In this document: positions 1-7,229 of the stretch, piece by piece
Position numbering within the stretch: the stretch's first letter is position 1
Layout of the letters: each line of letters begins with the position of its first letter
Assembly: GCA_031254035.1 (NCBI GenBank)
Contig: JAIRVF010000068.1
Coordinates: 1-37,362 of the forward strand
Source of the DNA: Paenibacillus sp.
Lineage (GTDB): Bacteria; Bacillota; Bacilli; Paenibacillales; Paenibacillaceae
Direction of reading: 5' to 3'
Length of the DNA stretch: 37,362 nucleotides
Notes under the pieces: model-generated
The model's database searches: none
Seen by the model: only the letters and a program-made list of their open reading frames with translations
Told to the model about the DNA's origin: nothing
Made by a program: the position numbers and the translations under genes

Positions 1-81
1 GACGTGGTAGCCACCCATTCTGATCCTACATATACCTGGTTCCATGACGGTGAAATCCTGCGAATGAGTGAGATTTCGTGA
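1..81 (+). CDS. C-terminal end of an unidentified plus-strand protein (partial)
   Basis: Frame 1 is open from the first base to a TGA at 79-81 and gives 26 residues beginning DVVATHSDPTYTWFHDGEIL. The window edge removes the rest. The composition (acidic, aromatic, no low complexity) resembles real coding sequence, and a plus-strand terminator-like hairpin follows at 290-325, which fits a gene end here. I do not recognise the family and the fragment is too short to assign a role. An open frame of 26 codons can also arise by chance, so this call is tentative. Confidence 0.4.
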   Translation, partial: DVVATHSDPTYTWFHDGEILRMSEIS

Positions 82-103
82 GAAAACCCCTTAATTACGA
101 GGG

Positions 104-282
104 ACGAAACTGGGGATCGTTATATCCTCAAAAACAGTCTCGTTTTAAACTTAACGAAACTACAGATCGTTATTTGAGTGAAATACAGCATAATGAACCA
201 CTGTTGAGCTGAATAGCGTTTCCTAGTTTCGTTAGACATTTTAGAAGCTCTTTTTTGCCCGAATAACGTTTGTGTGTTTCGT
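104..282. repeat. Mirrored array of four 20-bp motifs
   Basis: Four copies of a 20-bp motif of the form ACGAAAC-N8-CGTTAT lie at 104-123 and 154-173 in plus orientation and at 213-232 and 263-282 in minus orientation (copy 3 ends CGCTAT). The two copies of each pair start exactly 50 bp apart, and the whole array is symmetric about position 193. The DNA between copies is poorly conserved. The array lies between the stop of the left-edge gene and its terminator. It could be a structured 3' UTR, an array of protein sites, or a small non-coding repeat element. Confidence 0.75.
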
Positions 283-289
283 TAGCCGA

Positions 290-325
290 AAAGGCGATCC
301 CTTACTTAGGGGCCGCCTTTTTTTT
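290..325 (+). terminator. Rho-independent terminator, plus strand
   Basis: The arms AAAGGCGATCCC and GGGGCCGCCTTT pair with one mismatch and one wobble around a 7-nt loop (TTACTTA), and a run of eight T follows at 318-325. It is oriented to end transcription from the left-edge gene. Confidence 0.7.
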
Positions 326-364
326 CGTATTCAATACTGAAATTTGGTCTTATCGTTCACAGTT

Positions 365-413
365 GACCGCTACCGCTTCTTCAAATCGATTCCGTCCCCT
401 TCGCTACTTTCGC
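365..413. repeat. Dispersed intergenic repeat, family R2, copy a
   Basis: This copy shares CGCTACCGCTTCT and then a 29-base exact match (from CGATTCCGTCCCC through CTTTCGCTT) with the copy at 17325-17374, nearly 17 kb away. A third, more diverged copy is at 17434-17481. All three lie between genes. No ORF or terminal inverted repeat is visible, so the nature of the repeat is unknown. Confidence 0.75.
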
Positions 414-431
414 TTCCATCACACACAACCC

Positions 432-1544
432 TTATTTAAACACTGCGAAAGGATCGGTTCCCTGCGGAAGCACCTCGTCAAAACTGAATGTGTACGTAGG
501 AAATCCTGCAGCATATGGCGCAATCTCATACTGCTGATAGAAGACGGTGAAACCTCCTTCTTTCAAATAGAAATCCGGTTTCTTGTTCAAGCCGACGGTA
601 GCATCGTCAAAAGCGATATCTTTCGCTTTTTGCTTAAGCATCTTGGCAAGCTTCTGCTTGTAGTCTGGTGCCGCCTTTAACAGACCGCTGAGTTCAAGCT
701 GCTTGCCGTCCTTCAGGGAAAAGGTTGAGCCTTCACGAAGCGTACTGCCGTGAGCACCGCCCGTATAGCTGTATTGATCCGTAACGATGCTGAGCACGCC
801 TTCGCGGTTGAAGGCTATCACAAAGTTTTGTACAAAATCATACGTATGTTCTTCGATGGAACCATCTCTTTTGCTTGCCTGCTCTTCACTGTATGTCGCA
901 AATTTATCGGCCTGCTCCTTAAGTACGCCATTGATTTTCTGCTGAACGTCATCAGGCAAACCGCTTACTTTCGGATAATGAATCACAATGCTTGCATCTT
1001 TATTCGTTTTCGTGATCGTTTCGGAGGAAATGTTGATTTTATTCATGTCTTGCTTGCTAAGTTCGAGTGACTTCAGGGAAGGATTCCATACCCCTTTGAA
1101 GCCCATATAATCATTGAGCACTTTGAATGGCACATACAAATGTCCATCCAAGTTCCTGGCCTCATAGATGTTACTGTCACCGTAACTCTCCAGATAATAA
1201 CCGTTCAGGTTCGTGCCCACGCCATATTCAGATACCTCGAGATTCAACCTCATCGTACCGCTTCCGACGCTGTGTGTTTTGGTTCCCGGGTTGTAACTTA
1301 ACGCCAGACCCAAATCGTCACGAAGGACCGTCAGTGGGATCAACGTAATGCCGTTTACGATTTTACCTTGTTGCGTCAGCGTCTTGCCATCATATTTGAG
1401 TACTATAGAAGGCTGTGAGCTTTGCTTGACCGCTGTCTTGCCAACTGCGGCCGCTTGCACGCTTACCCCTCCTGTGACGCCTATTCCTCCAAGAAGCACT
1501 CCAGCAGCTATAACGGCCGCTCCCCATTTCGTTCCTTTATTCAT
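432..1544 (-). CDS. Exported protein with copper-amine-oxidase-N-like and RsiV/PdaC-like (DUF4163-DUF3298) domains
   Basis: The 370-residue product starts with a signal-type segment (MNKGTKWGAAVIAAGVLLGG, then AAA near residue 33), so it should be secreted or held at the membrane by its N-terminus. Residues about 45-165 resemble the copper-amine-oxidase N-terminal domain common in Paenibacillus surface proteins (two 'PL/PF..VL.D..G' units: LIPLTVLRDDLG and YVPFKVLNDYMG). Residues about 170-365 match the DUF4163/DUF3298 pair found in the anti-sigma factor RsiV and the deacetylase PdaC, with the typical YTGGAHGS motif. The ATG follows GAGAGGGGA at good spacing. The gene stands alone. The lysozyme-binding role known for RsiV cannot be transferred safely, because no cytoplasmic anti-sigma segment is present. 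An envelope-stress or wall-binding role is inference. Confidence 0.8.
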   Translation of the reverse strand: MNKGTKWGAAVIAAGVLLGGIGVTGGVSVQAAAVGKTAVKQSSQPSIVLKYDGKTLTQQGKIVNGITLIPLTVLRDDLGLALSYNPGTKTHSVGSGTMRLNLEVSEYGVGTNLNGYYLESYGDSNIYEARNLDGHLYVPFKVLNDYMGFKGVWNPSLKSLELSKQDMNKINISSETITKTNKDASIVIHYPKVSGLPDDVQQKINGVLKEQADKFATYSEEQASKRDGSIEEHTYDFVQNFVIAFNREGVLSIVTDQYSYTGGAHGSTLREGSTFSLKDGKQLELSGLLKAAPDYKQKLAKMLKQKAKDIAFDDATVGLNKKPDFYLKEGGFTVFYQQYEIAPYAAGFPTYTFSFDEVLPQGTDPFAVFK

Positions 1545-2069
1545 CGGTCAAAATCCCCTCTCTCCGAGCATTTTGCTACATATCGAATCATTTTTATATA
1601 GGATTCATTCGGCAGTAAAAAATTGATTCCTGCTAGTTAGGCGCGATTACTTTATTTATCCATATGCATATTATACTGAGCTCTCTGCGCCTTTTGATGA
1701 CAAACCCAGTTACAGTATTGTCGCATCCAAGTCCAAAAAGTATAATTATGTTTACTATTTTGTACCATTTTATTTCTCCGCCACTTATTCATCCACTAAT
1801 TCTTTTCTTCTTTGGCTTTTCATAATACGTTCGCCAAGCTTCCCTGGTAGTGCGGAGCTTACAGGCTTTGAAGCGGAGACTGCCGCAGAACGACCAGGGT
1901 TTTTCCCACCTTCCTCCATCAGCTCCATTACAGCCAGAAACAACAACCGGCATGCAGCAATTCATCCGAAGCAGCAACCACTAACAAACAGCCCCTTACC
2001 ACACTTAGTATATATTAGACATCTTACATCTACGTCTATATTTCATCAAACACTATTGTTTTTCTGCTA
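1545..2069. other. Intergenic region with a hairpin at 1842-1899
   Basis: This is about 525 bases without a convincing gene. The upstream region of the 432-1544 gene contains a TATAAT on the minus strand (1670-1675) but no clear -35. The segments CCCTGGT (1842-1848) and ACCAGGG (1893-1899) pair perfectly. Inside them TGCGG and CCGCA pair as well, and TTTTT follows on the plus strand (1900-1904), so the element resembles a long-looped plus-strand terminator or a structured RNA. A 62-codon minus-strand frame across it (1789-1977) would start at TTG without a ribosome site and looks accidental. Confidence 0.4.
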
Positions 2070-2103
2070 AAAAAATCCCCTTTTCTCAATTGGAAAGGGG
2101 ATT
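2070..2103 (-). terminator. Rho-independent terminator after potD
   Basis: A 10-bp perfect stem, AATCCCCTTT with AAAGGGGATT, encloses a 10-nt loop. On the minus strand it is followed directly by a T run (2069-2075 read as A on the plus strand). It lies about 50 bp past the potD stop and closes the potABCD operon. Confidence 0.9.
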
Positions 2104-2149
2104 GTCTTCTTGCAATTTAGAACTTTGCCCTATTGTGCATCCGGGCTGT

Positions 2150-3199
2150 TTAACGTCCGCTCTTCAGTTCGGTCCAGAAACGGTCGTATACCTGAAGCGT
2201 CGCGCCTACGTCACTGACCCATTCGGTACGTTTGAGCTCGTCTTCAGTCAAGTTAATCATATGGTTATTACGGTATTCTTCACTGTGATAAGGCATCGCC
2301 TTGGCGTTCGGATCGCTGTAACCAATGGCCTCATAGTTTTTCGCGCTGACCTCTGGATCCAACATATAGTTCATGAATTTCTCGGCCAGTTCCTTGTTTT
2401 TAACGCCTTTCGGAATGGCGTAGTTATCGGCGAAAATGGTCGAGCCTTCCTTCGGCACCACGTATTCGACATCCGGATTATCTTTCAAGATAAAAGCTGC
2501 GTCTCCAGACCAAACCGTACCGATCCAGCCTTCTTCCTGAATCATTTTTTGCTTGATCGTATCCGTATCAAACGCAAGTACGTTTGGCAGCAGTTTTTTC
2601 AGATCATCCACGGCGGATTTAATTTCACCTTCATTTGTGGAGCTGTTGGAAAGGCCATGTTTTTTCAGTGCCATACCGATCACCTCGCGGTTATCGTCCA
2701 GCAGCAGCACCTTGCCCTTATATGCAGGGTTCCACAGATCTTCCCAGCTATCGATCTTATCCTTCACATATTTCTTGTTGTAAGCAATACCGGTTACACC
2801 AGTCATGTACACGATCGAATACTTATTGCCCGGATCAAAATTAGGATTTTTCAAGGTATCCTGAATGTTGGCGAAATTCGGGATGTTATTCATATCGAGC
2901 GGCTCAAGCAGATCGTTTTTGATCATCGTAGCCACCATGTAATCGGAAGGCTGAATCAGATCGTAGCCGCCTCCACCCGCCTTGATTTTAGCCAGCAGGT
3001 CCTCATTGTTTGCATAGTTGTCGTACGTGATATCGACGTTGTATTTTTTCTCAAAATCCTTCAATACTTCCTCGTTGAAATTATCAGCCCAAGTGTAAAT
3101 ATGAAGCTTCTCTTTGGAGTTGCAGCCTCCAAGCGATGTCAACGACAATGCAGCAATAGCCCCTGCCAGCAACAAGCCGGCGATACCTTTTCTTTTCAC
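2150..3199 (-). CDS. potD: Spermidine/putrescine ABC transporter substrate-binding lipoprotein PotD
   Basis: This is the extracytoplasmic receptor that captures spermidine or putrescine and delivers it to PotBC. The 349-residue product has a lipoprotein signal peptide with the lipobox LGGC (Cys26), so it is anchored to the outer face of the membrane. The mature part starts with the family's LHIYTWADNFNEEVL and continues with the usual periplasmic-binding-protein type II pattern (KKYNVDITYDNYANNEDLLAKI, YDLIQPSDYMV). Length is normal for PotD. The start is GTG (3197-3199) behind GAGAGGAG. It is the last gene of potA-potB-potC-potD, 79 bp after potC. Substrate preference between putrescine and spermidine cannot be read from the sequence. 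Confidence 0.95.
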   Translation of the reverse strand: MKRKGIAGLLLAGAIAALSLTSLGGCNSKEKLHIYTWADNFNEEVLKDFEKKYNVDITYDNYANNEDLLAKIKAGGGGYDLIQPSDYMVATMIKNDLLEPLDMNNIPNFANIQDTLKNPNFDPGNKYSIVYMTGVTGIAYNKKYVKDKIDSWEDLWNPAYKGKVLLLDDNREVIGMALKKHGLSNSSTNEGEIKSAVDDLKKLLPNVLAFDTDTIKQKMIQEEGWIGTVWSGDAAFILKDNPDVEYVVPKEGSTIFADNYAIPKGVKNKELAEKFMNYMLDPEVSAKNYEAIGYSDPNAKAMPYHSEEYRNNHMINLTEDELKRTEWVSDVGATLQVYDRFWTELKSGR

Positions 3200-3278
3200 A
3201 GTTACATATCTCCTCTCTTTCCGTTACTCCATTTTTTTGGATAATAATCATACAACTTCACTAAGAAAACTCACTGTC

Positions 3279-4082
3279 CTAAAGCGGAAGCATCTTATGC
3301 TTTTTCTGCCCTTTGCCACGGTTCAAGAAGAACTGTGCCAGCAAAATGAGTACAACGCTAACCAAAATCAACAACGTACAAAGAGCATTGATCTCCGGCG
3401 AGATGCCCCGCTTCACTTGCCCGTAGATGTAGATCGGCAATGTGGTCGAGCTTGGACCCGCCACGAAGAAGCTGACCATAAAATCATCGAGGGACATGGT
3501 GAAAGCGATCAAAGCGCCTGAAATGATGCCCGGCACAATTTGCGGAAGTGTCACATACCGGAATGTCTTCCAGCCGGTTGCGCCAAGGTCGGCCGCGGCC
3601 TCTTCCAACTGCTTGCCCGTGCCGGCCAAACGTGCGGTTACAACCACATACACATAAGATATGCTGAAAGTAATATGGGCGATAATCACCGTTGCCTTAC
3701 CCAGCGGAATATGCATCTGGTTGAACAGTACCAGCAGCGACAGACCCATAATGATATCTGGGATGATGACAGGCAGGTACATCAAACCATTCATGCCTTC
3801 CTTCCATCTCTTGCCGAGTCTCCTTAGCGATAGAGCGGCGAGCGTACCCAGCAACGTGGAGGCAATCGTAGAGATCACCGCAACCGTCAAACTGTTCATT
3901 AACGCTTCCATAACATGCCGATCCTTCAGAAGCGAGGTATACCACTGAAACGTAAAACCTTTCCAGTCCCCGCTAAGTCTTGTATTGTTGAAGGAAAACA
4001 CAATGATCAGCACAATTGGTACATAGATAAAAATCATCAGCAGCAGGGAATGAATCCCCAAGAGAGGGTTTTTCTTTTTCAT
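3279..4082 (-). CDS. potC: Spermidine/putrescine ABC transporter permease PotC
   Basis: This is the second membrane subunit of the polyamine importer. The 267-residue product has an N-terminal membrane helix (LLLMIFIYVPIVLIIVFSF) and about five further helices. The cytoplasmic EAA loop that contacts the ATPase reads EAAADLGATGWKTFRYVTLPQIVPG. Another recognisable part is the late segment LIAFTMSLDDFMVSFFVAGP, typical of PotC. The ATG overlaps the potB stop as ATGA, which indicates translational coupling. Length is normal for the family. Confidence 0.95.
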   Translation of the reverse strand: MKKKNPLLGIHSLLLMIFIYVPIVLIIVFSFNNTRLSGDWKGFTFQWYTSLLKDRHVMEALMNSLTVAVISTIASTLLGTLAALSLRRLGKRWKEGMNGLMYLPVIIPDIIMGLSLLVLFNQMHIPLGKATVIIAHITFSISYVYVVVTARLAGTGKQLEEAAADLGATGWKTFRYVTLPQIVPGIISGALIAFTMSLDDFMVSFFVAGPSSTTLPIYIYGQVKRGISPEINALCTLLILVSVVLILLAQFFLNRGKGQKKHKMLPL

Positions 4083-4930
4083 ACTGCCCCCTCCTTTGCA
4101 CGGTCTACCTTGGACTGCATCGCACGATTAAACAGCAAAATCAGGATCAGCGACGTAATGACGAAAATAACGGACAATGCCGATCCAAACGGCCAGTTGC
4201 GCGCTCCTAGGTATTGCGCCTGAATAATGTTACTGATCATCGCCGATTTCGCCCCGCCCAGAATGTCCGTGACTACAAACATCCCTGTCGTCGACACATA
4301 CACGAGTACGCAGCCGGTCATGATACCGGACTTGCTTTGAGGCAGTGTGATATGGCGGAACGCTTTCCAGCGTGATGCCCCCAGATCGCTAGCCGCATCC
4401 AACAGCCGCTTATCCATCTGTTCGAGCGCGACATAAATCGGCAGCACCATAAACGGAATAAAGTTGTATACCATACCAAGCAGGACCGCCCCTTTGGTAT
4501 ATAACATTTGCATCGGTTCATTAATCCATCCAAAATGCAGCAGCAGCGAATTCACGATGCCCTGCGTTCGCAGCAATAGGACCCAGGCATAGGTCCGGAT
4601 CAAGAAGTTGATCCAGAACGGAATCGTAATCAGCACGAGCCCCCAAGTTTGGATCTTAGGCGTTGCGTTAGCAATATAGTATGCTAGCGGATAGCTGACA
4701 AGCAGACAAATAACGGTCGTCGCCACGGACAGAACTAGGGTATCCCAATAGATTCCCATGTATAGTGGATCAAAAAAGGTCTTATAGCCGGTCAAGTTAA
4801 AATGAAAGACAACATTGCCCAGCGTGTCGCGGCTCATAAAAGAAATGACCACGACGATGACCATCGGAACCAGAAGAAAAAGGGCCATCCACAGCAGTAC
4901 GGGTAACATCAAAAATTTCGATTTTCTCAT
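4079..4930 (-). CDS. potB: Spermidine/putrescine ABC transporter permease PotB
   Basis: This is the first membrane subunit of the polyamine importer. The 283-residue product begins [20 protein letters not shown], the usual PotB N-terminal helix, and carries the EAA-type loop DAASDLGASRWKAFRHITLPQSKSG that docks on PotA. About six transmembrane segments are visible, as expected for the BPD_transp_1 fold. The ATG overlaps the potA stop (ATGA) and the gene in turn overlaps potC, so potA, potB and potC form one tightly coupled unit. Confidence 0.95.
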   Translation of the reverse strand: MRKSKFLMLPVLLWMALFLLVPMVIVVVISFMSRDTLGNVVFHFNLTGYKTFFDPLYMGIYWDTLVLSVATTVICLLVSYPLAYYIANATPKIQTWGLVLITIPFWINFLIRTYAWVLLLRTQGIVNSLLLHFGWINEPMQMLYTKGAVLLGMVYNFIPFMVLPIYVALEQMDKRLLDAASDLGASRWKAFRHITLPQSKSGIMTGCVLVYVSTTGMFVVTDILGGAKSAMISNIIQAQYLGARNWPFGSALSVIFVITSLILILLFNRAMQSKVDRAKEGAV

Positions 4931-5895
4931 AGCCCGATGACCACCTCGTCCTTCGGATTCCAGTTCACCCCGATCCGCTCACCGATTTGCCATGGTCTTT
5001 CATCCGTAAAGTCGAGCGCAATCGTCACCGACATTGGCTCATGGTCCAGATGAACCGTCAGCTTATGCACATTGCCCAAATACAATACATCTTCGATCAC
5101 TCCAGTTACGCGGGCCTCGTCCAGTTCACGCACAGGGCGAAGTTTTTCCGGACGCACGGCAAAGAGCCCATCAGCAGAAGAAAAAATATTGTTCTCTCCC
5201 ACGAAGGTTGCTGCGAACAATGTCTTGGGCGCGGCATAAATTTCCCGCGGCGTTCCAACCTGCTCAACCTTGCCACCATTCATAATGACGATTCGATCGG
5301 ACAACATCATTGCTTCTTCTTGGTCATGCGTTACATAAACAAAGGTAATGCCTAGAGAACGCTGAAGATGTTTGAGCTCGGACTGCAGGTTTTTACGAAG
5401 CTGCAGATCGAGTGCGCCAAGCGGCTCGTCCAGCAAAAGCACCTTCGGTTTGTTGGCAATGGCACGCGCAATAGCTACACGCTGCTGCTGCCCTCCCGAA
5501 AGCTGATGCGGATAACGCGAAGTCAGCGCCGTCAATTGAGTCATGGCTACCGCTTCTTCAATCCGCCCTTTCTGCTCTGCCTTTGGCATTTTTTTCATTT
5601 TCAGCCCGAAGGCGATGTTTTCTTCAACCGTCATATGCGGAAACAACGCATAATGCTGGAATACAAGATTCAAATCCCGCTGGTTTGGCGGCAAACTGGT
5701 CACGTTTTTACCTGCCAAAATCACGTCGCCGCGGGTCGGTGTCTCAAAACCGGCAATCATGCGAAGAATAGTTGTCTTACCACAGCCGCTAGGACCGAGC
5801 AGAGTCAGGAATTCTCCTTCCTCGATGTTCAGTGATAGCGGATGCACAACGACTTGTCCTTCAAAATGCTTTTCAATCTGGACAAGATCAATCAT
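4927..5895 (-). CDS. potA: Spermidine/putrescine ABC transporter ATP-binding protein PotA
   Basis: This is the cytoplasmic ATPase of the polyamine importer. Visible motifs are Walker [10 protein letters not shown] (about residues 34-42), the Q-loop [10 protein letters not shown], the signature [10 protein letters not shown], Walker [13 protein letters not shown] and the switch histidine in [10 protein letters not shown]-terminal TOBE-type domain follows ([11 protein letters not shown] and beyond). I place the start at ATG 5893-5895 ([11 protein letters not shown]) because AGGGGG lies 9 nt upstream. Longer forms starting at ATG 5899-5901 or TTG 5902-5904 are possible but too close to the ribosome site. 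This is the first gene of potABCD, with a leader and terminator upstream (6025-6169). Confidence 0.95.
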   Translation of the reverse strand: MIDLVQIEKHFEGQVVVHPLSLNIEEGEFLTLLGPSGCGKTTILRMIAGFETPTRGDVILAGKNVTSLPPNQRDLNLVFQHYALFPHMTVEENIAFGLKMKKMPKAEQKGRIEEAVAMTQLTALTSRYPHQLSGGQQQRVAIARAIANKPKVLLLDEPLGALDLQLRKNLQSELKHLQRSLGITFVYVTHDQEEAMMLSDRIVIMNGGKVEQVGTPREIYAAPKTLFAATFVGENNIFSSADGLFAVRPEKLRPVRELDEARVTGVIEDVLYLGNVHKLTVHLDHEPMSVTIALDFTDERPWQIGERIGVNWNPKDEVVIGL

Positions 5896-6024
5896 ATGCA
5901 TCAACCCCCTATCGATACTTCTGGATTTTCTGAATCAAACTTACAAACGAAAACTTCCTCGAGCAATTCATAACAATAAGAAAACGCCTATCGCCCTGTT
6001 AAATTACAGAAGACAGAGCACTAA

Positions 6025-6053
6025 GAAAAAAAGCCATATCCATGGGTATGGCT
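6025..6053 (-). terminator. Intrinsic terminator in the potA leader
   Basis: AGCCATA (minus strand) and TATGGCT form a 7-bp stem around CCCATGGA, followed on the minus strand by seven T. It lies about 130 bp upstream of the potA start, between a predicted promoter and the gene. It is separate from the terminator of the upstream SIMPL gene (6246-6293). A terminator in this position is what a transcription-attenuation leader would show. Confidence 0.75.
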
Positions 6054-6062
6054 TACTGGGTT

Positions 6063-6133
6063 CGAATTTATTCAATTTATTTGAAGTTTCTCCGTATCTT
6101 TCCGGGAATACTCCTCACATGTACAAAAATTCG
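6063..6133 (-). promoter_or_regulatory. Possible structured potABCD leader (attenuator or riboswitch candidate)
   Basis: On the minus strand, CGAATTT at 6133-6127 can pair with AAATTCG at 6069-6063. This would close a domain of about 70 nt that ends ten bases before the terminator. Inside are a TTCAA-ATAAA-TTGAA hairpin and a GTAT/ATAC pairing around TCCCGGAAAG. If the promoter at 6141-6169 is real, the RNA would begin almost at the first arm. It matches no riboswitch class that I recognise. The pairing is short and AT-rich, so chance is a real alternative. A 23-codon frame starting at TTG 6073-6075 and running through the terminator (hydrophobic, ending WIWLFFLVLCLL) has no well-spaced ribosome site. 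Confidence 0.35.
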
Positions 6134-6140
6134 CATATTC

Positions 6141-6169
6141 ACTATAACGTTTTTTCCCCCCGGGTACAA
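6141..6169 (-). promoter_or_regulatory. Predicted promoter for potABCD
   Basis: On the minus strand, TTGTAC (6169-6164) is followed after exactly 17 nt by TATAGT (6146-6141). The -10 matches the SigA consensus at five of six positions and the -35 at three. The predicted start, near 6134, precedes the leader and its terminator. Confidence 0.45.
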
Positions 6170-6245
6170 CACTTTTCTGTAGGTTTCGACAGGAAAAAGC
6201 TTCAATTGTAATTCAAAAGGAGATTAGATAACGTTTGAAAGTCGA

Positions 6246-6293
6246 AAAACCGCCCGGCCCATTGAGCTAACATTGCTCATCAGGGCGGGCGGT
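6246..6293 (-). terminator. Rho-independent terminator after the SIMPL-domain gene
   Basis: A strong GC-rich hairpin: ACCGCCCGCCC on one side pairs with GGGCGGGCGGT on the other, with a single bulged base and an inner TGAGC/GCTCA stem. On the minus strand a run of five T follows. It lies about 20 bp past the stop of the 6314-7066 gene. Confidence 0.9.
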
Positions 6294-6313
6294 CATGACC
6301 GGCAGAAGGCGGC

Positions 6314-7066
6314 CTATTTCAGCTCATATTGCACACTGAGTTGTGTTGAAACCTTCACTTCGCCGGGCGCTACCCAGTTCGACGAATTATTGTCTGCTGC
6401 GGCTGCCATTTCGGATTTTGCAAAGATCACCGGATTGCTGACATCATTTTGACTCACAGTCAGCACCATGCCGATCTGGCGTTTTGCGGCTCTGGCAATT
6501 GCTCCAGCCTTCAAGTCGGCGTTCGCCATCGCTTTTTGAATCACCTGTTCTTCATATTGATCACGGTTTTCTACGGAAAAGTTGACATTATCGATACTAT
6601 TGGCTCCTGCACTCGAGGCATCGTCCAAAAGCTTGCCGACTCTCGAAAGATCCCGGTAAGAAACCTGAAGCGTGTGATGAGCCGTATATCCTTTCACCGT
6701 TTGACCTTCCTTGTCATTGTAAGTGTAGTTCGGCTGTACATAGAAGGACACGCTTTTGATATCCTTGTCTTCGATCTTCCATGTATTTTTCAAGAGATCG
6801 CTAATCTTCTGAATTTTTTCGGCATTGGTCTTTTGCGCACTTTGCGCCGTATCCGCCCGTGTATCTACACCGATCGAAAGATAGGCAATGTCCGGCTTCA
6901 CAGAAATTTCGCCATTGCCCACTACGTTAACGATATTGCGGTCAACCGCCTGATCCGCATAGGCAGTAGAAACTCCAGCGAAGCTAGTGGCGCCAGCTCC
7001 TCCCACCAACAAAGCTCCTGCAATCAGCACTGAACCTACAGGTTTGATCCATTTATTCATTTTCAT
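6314..7066 (-). CDS. Exported SIMPL-domain (DUF541) protein
   Basis: The 250-residue product has a signal peptide (MNKWIKPVGSVLIAGALLVG with AYADQA as a plausible cleavage site near residue 36). The rest is a SIMPL/DUF541 domain: IVNVVGNGEISVKPDIAYLS at its start, a long middle with KSVSFYVQPNYTYNDKEGQ, and QLSVQYELK at the end. Members of this family are secreted or periplasmic oligomers with roles reported in outer-surface stress and signalling, but no common biochemical function is established. The frame is open further upstream, but AGGAGG (7070-7075) sets the start at ATG 7064-7066 or, with a better 9-nt spacing, at ATG 7058-7060. The gene is monocistronic with its own terminator. Confidence 0.85.
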   Translation of the reverse strand: MKMNKWIKPVGSVLIAGALLVGGAGATSFAGVSTAYADQAVDRNIVNVVGNGEISVKPDIAYLSIGVDTRADTAQSAQKTNAEKIQKISDLLKNTWKIEDKDIKSVSFYVQPNYTYNDKEGQTVKGYTAHHTLQVSYRDLSRVGKLLDDASSAGANSIDNVNFSVENRDQYEEQVIQKAMANADLKAGAIARAAKRQIGMVLTVSQNDVSNPVIFAKSEMAAAADNNSSNWVAPGEVKVSTQLSVQYELK

Positions 7067-7229
7067 CGGCCTCCTCATATGATCTAACAGTTTTACCAAT
7101 AAGCAAAAGCTCAAATGCCGGAAAAATTGAACTCCCCGTGCCATTTCTCTTTCACCCGATTTCCCTACTAGACGTTGTAGTTTGGTAAATGTTGCAGATA
7201 TATGAAAGATTTTTTGCCCATTAATCCGA

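Noticed and set aside
104..282. CRISPR array
   Set aside because: The unit of 20 bp and 50-bp spacing looked suggestive, but the copies lie in opposite orientations, there are only four, they are not identical, and there are no cas genes.
1789..1977. A 62-codon minus-strand frame in the intergenic region
   Set aside because: It starts at TTG without a ribosome site, gives a Cys/Trp-rich protein of no known type, and is crossed by the hairpin at 1842-1899.
2090..3244. A 384-codon plus-strand frame opposite potD
   Set aside because: It lies antisense to a clear, full-length PotD with a lipobox and ribosome site. Its protein has no recognisable domain and the frame is a by-product of the codon usage of potD.
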